Assembly: GCA_009746045.1 (NCBI GenBank)
Contig: RPFO01000890.1
Span: 1 to 64,000, forward strand
Length of the DNA: 64,000 bases
DNA from: Mesostigma viride
Taxonomy: Eukaryota; Streptophyta; Mesostigmatophyceae; Mesostigmatales; Mesostigmataceae
Direction: 5' to 3'
Notes under the pieces: generated by a model
Seen by the model: the letters and a program-made list of their open reading frames with translations, nothing else
Database searches by the model: none
What the model was told of the DNA's origin: nothing
Made by a program: the position numbers and the translations under genes
Shown: positions 43,801 through 53,834 of the stretch, in pieces
Numbering within the stretch: position 1 is the first letter of the stretch
How the letters are laid out: every line of letters begins with the position of its first letter

Positions 43801-46010
43801 CTGGCTGGGGCACGCCTCATTGCCCTCCTGAAAGACGACGTCCCCCCGCCTGCTGGCCGCGTTCGTCCCATTGCTTGCGGCGAGGTCCTACGCAAGCTGG
43901 TGAGTAAGGTCATTTGTCGCCAAAAGGCCCCCGAGTTTCGCGCCTACTTCTGCCCCAACCGGAGTGATACTGAGGAGTCCGTCGCGGCCCAGCTTGGCGT
44001 CGCCACCAAAGGGGGCAGCGACATCATCGTGCACACAGTTCAGGCCTACCTCGAGACGCATCCGACCCATGTGGCGCTGAAGGTGGATTGCCACAATGCG
44101 TTCAATGCTGTCACCAAGGCTAGCATCTTTGAGGCCGTCGGCGAGGCGTTCCCTGACCTTCTTGCGTGGACAGCAGCCTGCTACGGCGAACCCACTCAAC
44201 TCTCCTTCCTCATGGAGGATGGGACGTTCGCCGACATCGCTTCCCGCACGGGAACCCAGCAAGGTGACCCCCTCGGCCCCTTTTACCTGTCTGCCCCGCT
44301 GCACAAGGCTCTCCAAGGTGTCCACGCTGCGCACCCGGATGTCGTGCTCCTCGCCTATATGGACGATATCCATGCCCTTGGCCCGGCCGACGCTGTGGTT
44401 GCCGCCCTGGCTGCCCTTGAAGTGGCCATGGCGGCCATCAACCTTCGGCTCACCCTCCCCAAGTGTGCAGTCTTTTCGCCCCAGGGGGACTGCTCTGGCT
44501 TCCCCGCGGCTATCCCGGGGGCATTGGCGCGGGCGCGTGGTTTCTCGTGCCTGGGCGTCCCTGTGGGTGACCCTGACTACGTCGAAGAGGAGCTCCGGGC
44601 CACCGTGGAACAGCGCACCCATGTCCTCGAGACTTGGGCGCGCCTCAAGGACCCCCAGACCAAAGGGCTCCTCCTGTGGTTTTGCGCCCACCCGCGGGTG
44701 GTTCACTGGCTCCGTGGCGCTCCCCCCACTTGGTGCGGCTTGCCGCGGAAGGCCATGACGAGCGCATTCAGGCCGCCTTGCAGGTGCTCCTCCCCGGCCC
44801 TAGCCTGCCAGCTCACTCCATGCGCTTGGCCACCCTCCCCTGCCGCATGGGCGGGTGTGGGCTCACCCGCGCCGCCCGCCTCGCCCCCGCCGCCTTCCTT
44901 GGCTCTGTTGCTCAGGCCTGGGCGGAGATCCGCCGGTTGGTCCCCAGCGCCGTCAGCGCCATTCCCGACTTGGTCACCCCATCCCCCTTCCCCTTTGTGC
45001 AGGCTGTGCAGGATTCTTACCTCGGGATCCAGCAGGCTTGCGACCTCGTCCGCCCCGCTCAGGCCGTCCACCGTCGCCTGCCCCGGGGCACGCCCGGCGT
45101 GTCCACTGTCGTCAGTCCTAGTGTCTTCCCTGCCTGCGTTCATGAAAAACAACAAAAGACCTACGCGGGTATACTACACTGTGCCGACTGGATGGGTCTG
45201 CATGCGAGCTTGAACGATCAGGGGAAGGCTTGGCTTCACTCCGTTTCCCTTGAGGGGAGCGTGGGGTCCGCATTCCTGCGCGCCCTCCCCATGAGCCCTT
45301 TGTTCACACTGGTTCCGGCCCTTTACGCCATCGCTCTCCGCCACCAGCTCTTTGCCCCGCAACCTCTCATCACGGCGGGTGCGTCCTGCGGCAGCTGCGG
45401 GCTTGCTCTGGATACTACTGGGACGCACTACATCGCGTGCATGGGTGGCCAGCAGAACCAGAACTGGTTCCTCTATCTCCATACCGCTCTCCTCCGGGTG
45501 GTGTGTGCCATGGTTCGGTCGGTCTTTCCCCACTCCACCATCAAGTGCGAGGACGCGGATGGGGCCGCCCTCTACTCACCCAACCACCGCCCCGACATTA
45601 CCGTGCTTGACTACGACGGGCAGGGTTGCCACCTGCTCATCGATGTCTCCGTGGCTCGGCCGCTTTCCGGTCGCCACATCCTCCGGGCGGCTGTGGATGC
45701 CGGCGCTGCTGCCGCTGTGGCTGAGCGCGACAAGTTTGCCTCCTACGGCAATGTGGGGCCCCACCGGGTCATCCCCTTTGTCCTTGAGGAGTTCGGGGCC
45801 ATGGGCCCCAAGACAGCGGAGTTTTTCCACGAGTGCTGCCAGCGCCGTGAAGACCGCCTCGACCTCGAGGGTCAGACCGCCCCGTGGTCGGCCCGCACGT
45901 GGTCCTCGTATTGGCGGCAGCGCCTGTCACTCGCCCTCACTCGCACCGTGGCTGATGACATGTTATTCCGCCGCACCCGGGCCGACTTTGTCGCGACCCA
46001 TGCGGTCTAG
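40806..46010 (+). CDS. Retrotransposon polyprotein of element 2: PHD-RING-C2H2-RT-RLE (frameshifted)
   Basis: Starts at ATG 40806 (MPPSRRRTSRARDA) and ends at TAG 46010, about 1,735 codons if joined. PHD 40962-41099 (CEVC ... CDSCQCGWHTRC ... CPHC); RING-H2 42284-42412 (CPICLDLP ... CGHVFHQAC ... CPLC); C2H2-like units about 42762-42962 (NRNSLLVHIRASH; YRCPAAHCQRIFSIHGR); reverse transcriptase with GTQQGDPLGP and YMDD at 44356-44367; CGSCG...GTHYIAC near 45390-45440; endonuclease RPDITVLD ... LLIDVSVARP near 45588-45660. Only three frame changes occur, at a G9 run (42052-42061), C-runs near 43600 and a C6 run near 44720; each is repaired by one extra base. Every domain is shared with element 1 despite clear divergence, implying selection on the whole protein. 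Confidence 0.85.
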
Positions 46011-46219
46011 ATCCCTTCCAGGCCTGCATGGTGGGCCGGCAGCGCTGTTGCTGCGTGTAGTTTTGTGATGTCTAGTTAGTTGTACCTTGTGCCGCTGGCG
46101 TGATCCTTGGATGTCTGTGTCAGATTACTATTAATTTCTTCAGGGTTATTCTCCCAGTTATCGGGTTTTTCCTTATGTTGCATGCCTATCTCACCTCCGT
46201 AATCTATCATTCTCAATGA
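46011..46219 (+). other. 3' UTR of element 2
   Basis: 209 bases after the stop, ending TCTCAATGA. It is unlike the 3' UTR of element 1 although the proteins are homologous, and has no poly(A) tail. The target duplicate ATATATATTACAA follows at 46220-46232. Confidence 0.7.
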
Positions 46220-46232
46220 ATATATATTACAA

Positions 46233-46389
46233 ATATAATTACTTACAGCAGAGTGAAATCGTACTCAAACCAAAGCAAACGCCCAGCTAGAAACCTATAT
46301 ACAGAGCCATGTCAAAGCTCTATACTACGATAAGACCAATGGAAACGCCTAACGGGAGGAACCTAATAGCCCTGCTGCACCGCAAAATC
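46233..46389 (-). mobile_element. 5'-truncated antisense copy of element 1 (right side, first)
   Basis: Reverse complement of the element 1 terminus, from ...GATTTTGCGGTGCAGCAGGG to the 3' end. It has a two-base insertion (AAATCGTACTC). It sits directly on the right-hand target duplicate of element 2 and removed its last G. Confidence 0.85.
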
Positions 46390-46397
46390 ATATATAT

Positions 46398-46472
46398 TAA
46401 AAATATAATTACTTACAGCAGAGTGAAATCACTCAAACCAAAGCAAACGCCCAGCTATAAACCTATATACAG
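46398..46472 (-). mobile_element. 5'-truncated antisense copy of element 1 (right side, second)
   Basis: About 75 bases matching only the terminal part of the 3' UTR (CTGTATATAGG... to the end). It is preceded by ATATATATTA and followed downstream by ATCATATATATACAAC, again the target motif. Confidence 0.75.
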
Positions 46473-46892
46473 ACCTATATATTATAGAGAAATCATATAT
46501 ATACAACATGTGACCTAACTGTGTTTGATCATTTGATTTGCTAATTATGCATGAAAATCGAGTGATGACGTCATATTTAATGCTTTTTCCTGTCACGAAT
46601 TGAGCTTCTTACCACGCCAAACTTTTGTCATGATCTATCATGCATATCTTAAGCGTGCTTGTAAAGTTTTTGCATGTTTTAAAATGATTAAATCATTCTA
46701 TACATTTAAAATTGTATAATAAAGCAAAAAAGGGGATATTTATGCTGCCAAACGTCACAAACACATCAAAAGCTCGATGCAAACTGAGTCCTGTCAATGT
46801 AAGCATGTTCATCCATCATCGTTCAGTTTATGTCTAAGTTTCCATGCCCATAGGATAGCAATTGACCCTTGATGTCATTTACATGCCCCTCA
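46473..46892. other. AT-rich intergenic sequence
   Basis: About 420 bases with no ORF, RNA or repeat that I can support. It ends at CCCCTCAT, the insertion point of the following LINE fragment. Confidence 0.5.
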
Positions 46893-47825
46893 TTAAATTA
46901 ATTAATTAATAGACACGTGACTGCGTCACGTGAGCATAAGTCCTCAGTGGGAGGGGAACATGGGATGGAATGGATGGTATAAGCTATCTAGGCCCTAGTT
47001 ACAGGGGTGGGGGCACCGCGGCCCGAATCGCTATGAATGCCATACTTGGTCACACGCGGAGCCCCCACAGGCTTGGGGGTGGTCTCCTTCATCACTACTT
47101 GCCATCTATCCTTGCGCACCATCTGCCTCCATATATATTACAGACAAACCAGGAGGCTGCCCGGGGGTGAGCCCGTCACGTCTAGTGTAGCACATGTCCA
47201 TGCAGAGTCTATCATGAAAAGTCCACGGGTGGCGGCCCTGCCGCGCGCGGCCGGGGGCACGCCAGGTGAGGACATATCGCCCAGGCTGGGCGGGCGTGGT
47301 GCCAGCTAGTCTATCTGATGTATCTACCTGATCTGTGCGGGCCATGCAGGTGCCCGGCTAGGCCCAGGCGCCTGTGCCTAATAATGTGGGAAACATAGGG
47401 CAAATCAGCGTACAAATCCTCATTACTAATGTGCAAACCAAAGGGGATGTTAAGGGCCTTGCGCAGCATCTTGGTGACGGCGCCGTCGAGTCGTTGCTCC
47501 AGCTCCTGCATCAGGGTCCACGTCTCGGCGCCGTAGGTCAGGATCGTCAGAATGACGACCTTGAAGAGGTCACGCTTGACGATCCGGGGTAGGGCGGGGT
47601 TGCTCCACCAGCGGCGGTGGTCATGGAGGTGCGCCCACGCCATGCCGATCCGTGTCGTCATGTCGTCCTCGCAGTCGGGAAGCCAACTGCCGAGCAGCTT
47701 GAAGCGGCCTGAAGGAGAGTAGTTGACCTCGGCATCGTCTAAGAGGCGGAGTGTGGGTGGGGGCCCTGCCATGCCAAGGGCCAGGGCCTCCGTTTTGGGG
47801 CTGATTTCTAGACCAACCGCCCTCA
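46893..47825 (-). mobile_element. 5'-truncated LINE, 3' half of reverse transcriptase ORF
   Basis: Minus-strand insertion with an (ATTA)n tail on the left, a 3' hairpin CACGTGACTGCGTCACGTG (46914-46932) and the end of an endonuclease/RT ORF (47826-47311): AVGLEISPKTEALALGM, YGAETWTLMQELEQRLDG, NIPFGLHISNEDLYADLP and RRLGLAGH. This YGAETW...LEQRLDG pattern is typical of the C-terminal domain of RTE/L1-type LINE proteins. The RT catalytic core is missing through 5' truncation. It belongs to the same family as 62352-63959. CCTCAT occurs at both edges as a possible short duplication. Confidence 0.85.
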
Positions 47826-48275
47826 TGCATGGGCCAAAATGTCAAAAACCATGTAACTTATGCTGTTATTGAATTGAATTGAATTGAATTGAATTGAATT
47901 GAATTGTAACATAACTCCGTTGGGAGTATATGTAGCACATAGCCCAGAGAAGGGGCATATGGCCTATCATACATTCTAGGCTACTTCATGCAAGGGTGGG
48001 AATGTAAGCTACCCCTGCTCTAGGTGCACCAGGGCACCTGCACCCTCATGGTCTATCACGCTATGCCCGGGTAAGGGGGGAGCATGCCTGTGAGGGAGGA
48101 AGATCATCATGGCTATACAAGAGCTAGGACATGGCTTCTCGACAGAGAGCATCTCTCTGCATGGCATAGCATGGCTCAATTCTTAATGCAACATCCATGG
48201 GGGTCCCGTTATAGGCAGGGCTTGGCTAAATTCTGTAGACAACATCCATGGGGGCCATTATGGGCGCACAATGTG

Positions 48276-48313
48276 GGTTTAGGGTTTAGGGTTTAGGGTT
48301 TAGGGTTTAGGGT
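48276..48313 (+). repeat. Short internal TTTAGGG tract
   Basis: About five telomere-type repeats in the opposite orientation to the chromosome-end array, located in the 3' region of the ORF1-only retroposon. Confidence 0.9.
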
Positions 48314-48377
48314 GATGATGCGCGTGGGCCACATGCTAGGCTAAGCCTGACTAATCTACACTACTGGTATGAATTCC

Positions 48378-49307
48378 CTAGTCTGGGGTGGCAGGAGGGG
48401 GCTGCCAGGGCTTGTGGTCAACGTGGATGACCGCCCCCCTCCAGTATACCGGCTTCCCCCCTGCGCTGTGCCGGAGCTGAAGGTAGGTCGGCCATAGCTC
48501 GCGTCGCCGCTGTTGCTGGGCCAGGGTCAAGTCGTCGTCCAGCGTGAAGCGAGTCCTCGAGAGCTTCTTGCGGCATTTAAGGAACGACAGCTTGTCCGCC
48601 ATGTACTTAAAGGTGAGGAGCACGGGTGCCGGGCCAGCCTTCCCCCGCGCGCGGGGGAGGCGGACAGCCGACATGTCCAGCTCACCAGTGAGTAGCATGG
48701 GGGCAAGAATGTCGCGCTTAAATGCCTCAAGAAGGCTCGTGGAGGTCTCACCTGCCGGCTGGTCGAAGTGCTTGACGATGACATTGTGGCTGCGCCGGGC
48801 GATGTCGGTTTCCTCGCGAAGGTCGAGGGCTTGTTGCTTGAGTTGTGCCGAGATGGTGGAGGTGGTGGAGGTGGTGTGCTGCTTAAGCAAGTCCGCCCAG
48901 GTGGAGGGAACATCACTGGCCGGGCCAGCAGGTGCCGGCTGGGCAGCGATTTCCTGCACCGCCTGGGCGGTGAGGCCGGCGGTGTCATGCAAGCTCTCAA
49001 GGGCGGTGGCGGTGGCTTGAAGGCGTTGGTCGAGGTCGAGGAGCTGGGCTTTGATGTCGGCAGTGAAGGCGGAAACGGCGGTGGAGGTGGAGGCGGCGGC
49101 GGTGGAAATGTGAGGAAGTTCAGCAGTCAGCGTGCCGCCGATTGCTGAAATGTCGGCAGCAAGGGGGGTCACGTGCTGCTGAAAGGCTTCCGTGAGGATG
49201 GAACGGAGGGTGGGGGCGGAGATGGATGGAGCCCAGATCTCAGCCGTCAGAGCGCTGGAGAAGGGAGTTGAGGACGGCGTGCTGGAGTTCGGGGCGGGTG
49301 CAGCCAA
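48378..49307 (-). CDS. LINE ORF1-like protein, coiled-coil and RNA-binding part
   Basis: 309 codons. The first half is Ala/Thr/Ser/Leu-rich with heptad-like spacing (LTAEAFQQHVTPLAADIS..., LLDLDQRLQATATALESL), a probable coiled coil. The second half fits the RRM plus C-terminal domain of L1-type ORF1 proteins: VRLPRARGKAGPAPVLLTF, KLSFLKCRKKLSRTRFTLDD, DLTLAQQQRRRELWPTYLQL. Such proteins form trimers that coat retrotransposon RNA. It overlaps the upstream ORF by 68 bases in another frame; the two may be one frameshifted ORF1 or two overlapping products. The initial Met is uncertain. Confidence 0.65.
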   Translation of the reverse strand: MAAPAPNSSTPSSTPFSSALTAEIWAPSISAPTLRSILTEAFQQHVTPLAADISAIGGTLTAELPHISTAAASTSTAVSAFTADIKAQLLDLDQRLQATATALESLHDTAGLTAQAVQEIAAQPAPAGPASDVPSTWADLLKQHTTSTTSTISAQLKQQALDLREETDIARRSHNVIVKHFDQPAGETSTSLLEAFKRDILAPMLLTGELDMSAVRLPRARGKAGPAPVLLTFKYMADKLSFLKCRKKLSRTRFTLDDDLTLAQQQRRRELWPTYLQLRHSAGGKPVYWRGAVIHVDHKPWQPPPATPD

Positions 49308-49728
49308 GCATGGCGCCGGAGGCTAGCCAGGGGCTGCCGTTGCTGCAGAGGAGGCGACCTTGGTCGGAGAGATGGAGGCACAGGTCGTAAAGCGAGGCGT
49401 AGTCCCCGAAGAAGATGCAGTCCATAGCATCGTCAGGAGACATGTTGTTCCAGTCGTGATCATCGACCTTGAAAGGGTGGAACCGAAAGCGCAGTTCCGA
49501 GGGGCGGGACCATCCTGTTTTGTCGGCTGGGCGGGTGCGTTTCGGGTCAGGCGATGCCGATGGCGAGGCTTTAAGCCCGGGAGGTTGCTGGGTGGCTACC
49601 AGTGCACGACTAGTGTCACCGCTGCCTGCCGGGCCTGATGGCGGAGCTGCAGCCGCAGCTGCCGCATTTTCATGGGCGATGAGCGCATCCGCCAAACTGC
49701 GTTGCGTCAAAGGACGTTTGCTCGTCAT
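49240..49728 (-). CDS. LINE ORF1-like protein, N-terminal part
   Basis: 162 codons starting MTSKRPLTQRSLADALIAHE, 34 bases inside the 5' end of the retroposon, so this is the natural first ORF. It has an Ala-run, a Pro/Ser-rich basic linker (SPDPKRTRPADKTGWSRPSE) and a compact acidic segment (RFHPFKVDDHDWNNMSPDDAMDC). It overlaps the ORF at 48378-49307 by 68 bases. I know no family for the acidic segment. Confidence 0.55.
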   Translation of the reverse strand: MTSKRPLTQRSLADALIAHENAAAAAAAPPSGPAGSGDTSRALVATQQPPGLKASPSASPDPKRTRPADKTGWSRPSELRFRFHPFKVDDHDWNNMSPDDAMDCIFFGDYASLYDLCLHLSDQGRLLCSNGSPWLASGAMLGCTRPELQHAVLNSLLQRSDG

Positions 49729-49772
49729 ATATTGCGTGTTAGATTCGGAAAATTATATCAGCATGCTGTTAT

Positions 49773-50829
49773 ACGTCACATTTAACCTTGCCAGGGTTGT
49801 CCGATGACCCCCAATTTTGGGGGGTAAACACTACCATATATGTGCTCGCTTGGGCCCAAAACCTGGTTTCAACATGTTTTAGCAAGCCAGTCAAATAGTT
49901 TTTTTGGCCAGAAAGTGCCAAAAAATTTGATGAATTCTTTGGACATCAACTACAACAATAAAAAGTACAACAACAAAACAACCTGGCATTTGGGTGTGCA
50001 CTTGGTTGTCTTGAAGAAGTTGTACACAGAGTAAGGGCGAGAAACCCACAGATTATACATGGCATTATTCCGACGCAGTCACGTGTCTATTAATTAATTA
50101 ATTAATAATTAATTAATAAATAAATAAATAAATAAATTAATTAGTTAATTATTCCAACAAAGTGAATTACATGGGTCACACTCTAATGCAGCCAGCCAGT
50201 TCAGGATTGAGGTAGGCAGCACATGTGACTTTTATATGCTGGCCGTCAGGCTAGCTATAGTTATTGGTGCGCACCACCATCAGCTCAGCTCTGGCAAAGG
50301 TAATGGAAACACACTGACGACAATGGAAACACAGAACATCACTTGCGAACCGAATGTAGCACAGACATGGCTGTTCACATCAGCAACGTAAGAGATGCAC
50401 ATGATGCCTGCAAGAAAGCCATCAAGCCACCGACATATGCCAACGCAAGCCAGCAAACATGCAGCGCAAGCATGTGCAGCAACCACCTTCCACAGTGATG
50501 ATATCACATCCCCAATCTGCCAATCCCTAGATAGTAGATAACTAGCTGAGGCTGCGGGTGGGGTCCGCTCAGGTGTTCAAAGGCTAGGGTTGGGTTAGGA
50601 AAATGTCGGGTGGTTACATGCCAAAAATCGCCCCACATTCTGTACAGCACTTGAGTGCTCCGTGACCTCTCAACAGAGGCTTAGGTTCCATCAATAATAA
50701 CTTGCGCCAGCAAGGCAAACAATCAAAGACAGCCACCAATGCAAGCAATACAGCTATGCAAATAACCCAGAAAAACAAGTAGGCACAAGTCAGCAATGCA
50801 AGCCGCTTAGTCAGTCTGAATGCATGCAA
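49773..50829. other. Intergenic, AT-rich, no supported gene
   Basis: Includes an ATTA/AATA simple-repeat stretch at about 50083-50152, similar to the LINE tail motif. Short ORFs near 50280 and 50614 lack recognisable features. Confidence 0.5.
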
Positions 50830-52800
50830 TGACAGTGGCGACAACAAAGGCAGTCATGGCAGTCATGACAGCCATGACAGCCATGATGAAGCCGTGACAG
50901 CCATGAAAGCTGAAAGCCATGACAGCAACGACAGCCAAGACAGCACAAGGACAGCCGCAATGGCCATAACAGCCATGACAGCCACGACAGCCACGACAGC
51001 CACGACAGCCATGACAGCCATGACAGCCATGACAGCCATGACAGCAATGACAGCCATGACAGCAATGACAGCCGTGACAGCCATGACAGCCGTGACAGCC
51101 ATGATGAAGCCGTGACAGCCATGACAGCCATGACAGCCATGACAGCCATGACAGCCATGACAGCCATGACAGCCATGACAGCCATGACAGCCATGACAGC
51201 CATGACAGTCACGACAGCCACGACAGCCATGACAGCCATGACAGCCACGACAGCCACGACAGCCACGACAGCCACGACAGCCACGGCATGCAGCCACGAC
51301 AGCCACGACAGCCACGACAGCCATGACAGCCATGACAGCACAATTAGGACAGCCATGACAGCCATGACAGCCACGACAGCCACGACAGCCACGACAGCCA
51401 TGACAGCACAATTAGGACAGCCATGACAGCCATGACAGCCACGACAGCCACGACAGCCACGACAGCCACGACAGCCACGACAGCCGTGACAGCCGTGACA
51501 GCCGTGACAGCCGTGACAGCCGTGACAGCCGTGACAGCCACGACAGCCGTGACAGCCGTGACAGCCGTGACAGCCGTGACAGCCGTGACAGCCGTGACAG
51601 CCGTGACAGCCGTGACAGCCACGACAGCCACGATGTCAGCCACGACAGCCACGACAGCCACGACAGCCACGACAGCCACGACAGCCACGACAGCCATGAC
51701 AGCCATGACAGCCATGACAGCCATGACAGCCACGACAGCCACGGCAGCCACGACAGCCACGACAGCCACGACAGCCACGACAGCCACGACAGCCACGACA
51801 GCCACGACAGCCACGACAGCCATGACATGCAGCCATGACAGCCATGACAGTCACGACAGCCACGACAGCCATGACAGCCATGACAGCCACGACAGCCACG
51901 ACAGCCACGACAGCCACGGCAGCCACGACAGCCACGACAGCCATGACAGCCATGACAGCCATGAAAGCACAATTAGGACAGCCATGACAGCCATGACAGC
52001 CACGACAGCCACGACAGCCGTGACAGCCACGATAGCCACGACAGCCACGACAGCCACGACAGCCACGACAGCCACGACAGCCGTGACAGCCGTGACAGCC
52101 GTGACAGCCGTGACAGCCGTGACAGCCGTGACAGCCGTGACAGCCGTGACAGCCGTGACAGCCGTGACAGCCGTGACAGCCGTGACAGCCGTGACAGCCG
52201 TGACAGTCGTGACAGCCTTGACAGCCGTGACAGCCGTGACAGCCGTGACAGCCGTGACAGCCGTGACAGCCACGTGACAGCCACGATGTCAGCCACGACA
52301 GCCACGACAGCCACGACAGCCACGACAGCCACGACAGCCATGACAGCCATGACAGCCATGACAGCCATGACAGCCAGGACAGCCACGACACGGCCACGAC
52401 AGCCACGACAGCCACGACAGCCACGACCTGAATTATTTAAATTTATTTATATAAAATTTATATTTTTTTTGAGCCACGACAGCCATGACAGCCACGACAG
52501 CCACGACAGCCACGACAGCCACGACAGCCACGACAGCCACGACATGGCCACGACAGCCACGACAGCCACGACACGGCCACGACAGCCACGACAGCCACGA
52601 CAGCCACGACAGCCACGACCTGAATTATTTAAATTTATTTATATAAAATTTATATTTTTTTTGAGCCACGACAGCCATGACAGCCACGACAGCCACGACA
52701 GCCACGACAGCCATGACAGCCACGACAGCCACGACAGCCACTGATGACAGCCATGACAGCCATGACAGCCATGACAGCCATGACAGCCATGACAGCCATG
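50830..52800. repeat. 9-bp minisatellite CAGCCATGA/CAGCCACGA/CAGCCGTGA
   Basis: Nearly 2 kb of a 9-base unit with three main variants grouped into homogeneous runs, so local expansion is continuing. Because 9 is a multiple of 3, every frame stays open, giving artefactual repeat 'proteins' (TAMTAM, HDSHDS, WLSWLS). Near 52430 and 52620 two identical AT-rich inserts of about 50 bases (CTGAATTATTTAAATTTATT...) mark a higher-order duplication of about 190 bases. Confidence 0.93.
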
Positions 52801-52879
52801 AAAGCTGAAAGCCATGACAGCAAGGACAGCCAAGACAGCACAAGGACAGCCGCGATGGCCATGGGGGCAATGACTGCCC

Positions 52880-53834
52880 AGGAGCGAACAATAACATCAT
52901 CAACACAAGTATGTGCACAACCATAATAACCAACACTAACGCGTGCTTGACATGGGCTCTCGCTCACCAACGCACCATCGGGACCTGACCCAAAGCAAGT
53001 CCGGTTTTAGCCGCGCTCCTACATTCATCGACCAACGATGGACAACGCGGAAGAGTCAAGACAGCTCGCATGAAAGAAAAGAACACCAGCAACCCCGCTC
53101 GCCAGTTGCATGTTACAACTGTTGCCAGCGACCCCGCTCGCCAGTAGCATCTGATACGCTTGTTTATGGCAAGCAGAGTCGCCCGTAACTCGCATGAATA
53201 TCGGTCCGCCTGGCGGCATAACAAGGCCGAATATCAATCTTTTAAGTGAAAATCAATTGGCAGATGTAGCAATGCGAAGGAACAATCGATAGTAATTGCG
53301 TCACTTGATCTAGATACTGCATTGGAACATTCTGCCACGACAAACACGGTAAAGCTCTGGAGAAAATCCACGATACAATGCCTCATTTATTGGATTGCAG
53401 GTAACGCTACCTTGTCATACTCTTAGCAACAAGATATGGAAACGTCAATCTACGTTTAATAAACATCCATGCCGCCCCCGTTAATTTCCGGAATATCCTT
53501 CCCGCTATGGCCGCTGCACCTTGTCAGACTCTTGCATACATAGGGTTTAAACATATTTTACCTGTACTTACTACGGCATGGCTACATTCGTACACCTACC
53601 CACGTGAGTTTCTATAAAAGGAGGCTGGAGTCTGGTTTACGCTGGTTACGCAGACTTCCAGCCTGGATACGCCGCTAGGGCACTGGTCTACGGCCTGCTT
53701 GGAGTAGCTCGCAACCAGGCGCGGCGGCGATCGATCCCCGGTCTGATTCTGATCGGGGGCCGGGTGAGTTATTAACTCATGAGTTAAAAAATATTCTCCA
53801 TTCCTATTGGTTAATAAAAAATACCCATTAAATT
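52880..53834. other. Intergenic, no supported protein gene
   Basis: Unique, moderate-GC sequence. The only structured candidate is the tRNA-like segment near 53660-53760. At 53090-53140 CCCCGCTCGCCAGT appears twice. Confidence 0.45.
53660..53760 (+). ncRNA. Possible tRNA-derived (SINE-like) segment
   Basis: TAGGGCACTGGT (53676-53687) resembles a pol III A box and CGATCGATCCCC (53728-53739) resembles a B box, about 50 bases apart. I could not fold a full cloverleaf by eye, so this is at best tRNA-derived. Confidence 0.2.

Larger units (their letters stand above)
17829..46219 (+). mobile_element. PHD/RING non-LTR retrotransposon, element 2, with giant monomer array
   Basis: A 28.4-kb span, about 20 kb without the 8.4-kb DNA transposon nested at 26766-35166. 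Order: about 62 tandem 232-bp monomers, the leader (CGTTGGGGGGCTGCCGCC, same start as element 1), an ORF from 40806 to 46010, and a 209-base 3' UTR. Both flanks carry ATATATATTACAA, placing the satellite-like array inside the element. The body protein is homologous to element 1 throughout, yet the monomers are unrelated. Alternative: an ordinary satellite hit by the element; shared flanks and the equivalent layout of element 1 argue against this. Confidence 0.75.
47870..49762 (-). mobile_element. ORF1-only retroposon with (CAATT)n tail
   Basis: A 1,893-bp minus-strand unit flanked by the 10-bp duplication ATGCTGTTAT (47860-47869, 49763-49772). Its 5' end is 34 bases before the ORF start at 49728; its 3' end is a GAATT/CAATT pentanucleotide tail (47870-47908). 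It encodes only ORF1-type proteins and no endonuclease or RT, so it must be mobilised in trans, like mammalian HAL1. It also contains about five TTTAGGG repeats (48276-48313) in its 3' part. Confidence 0.8.

Noticed and set aside
50811-52744. Long repetitive ORFs (TAMTAM, HGCHGC, WLSWLS) resembling antifreeze- or silk-like proteins
   Set aside because: A 9-bp minisatellite leaves all frames open; there is no unique flanking coding sequence or start context.
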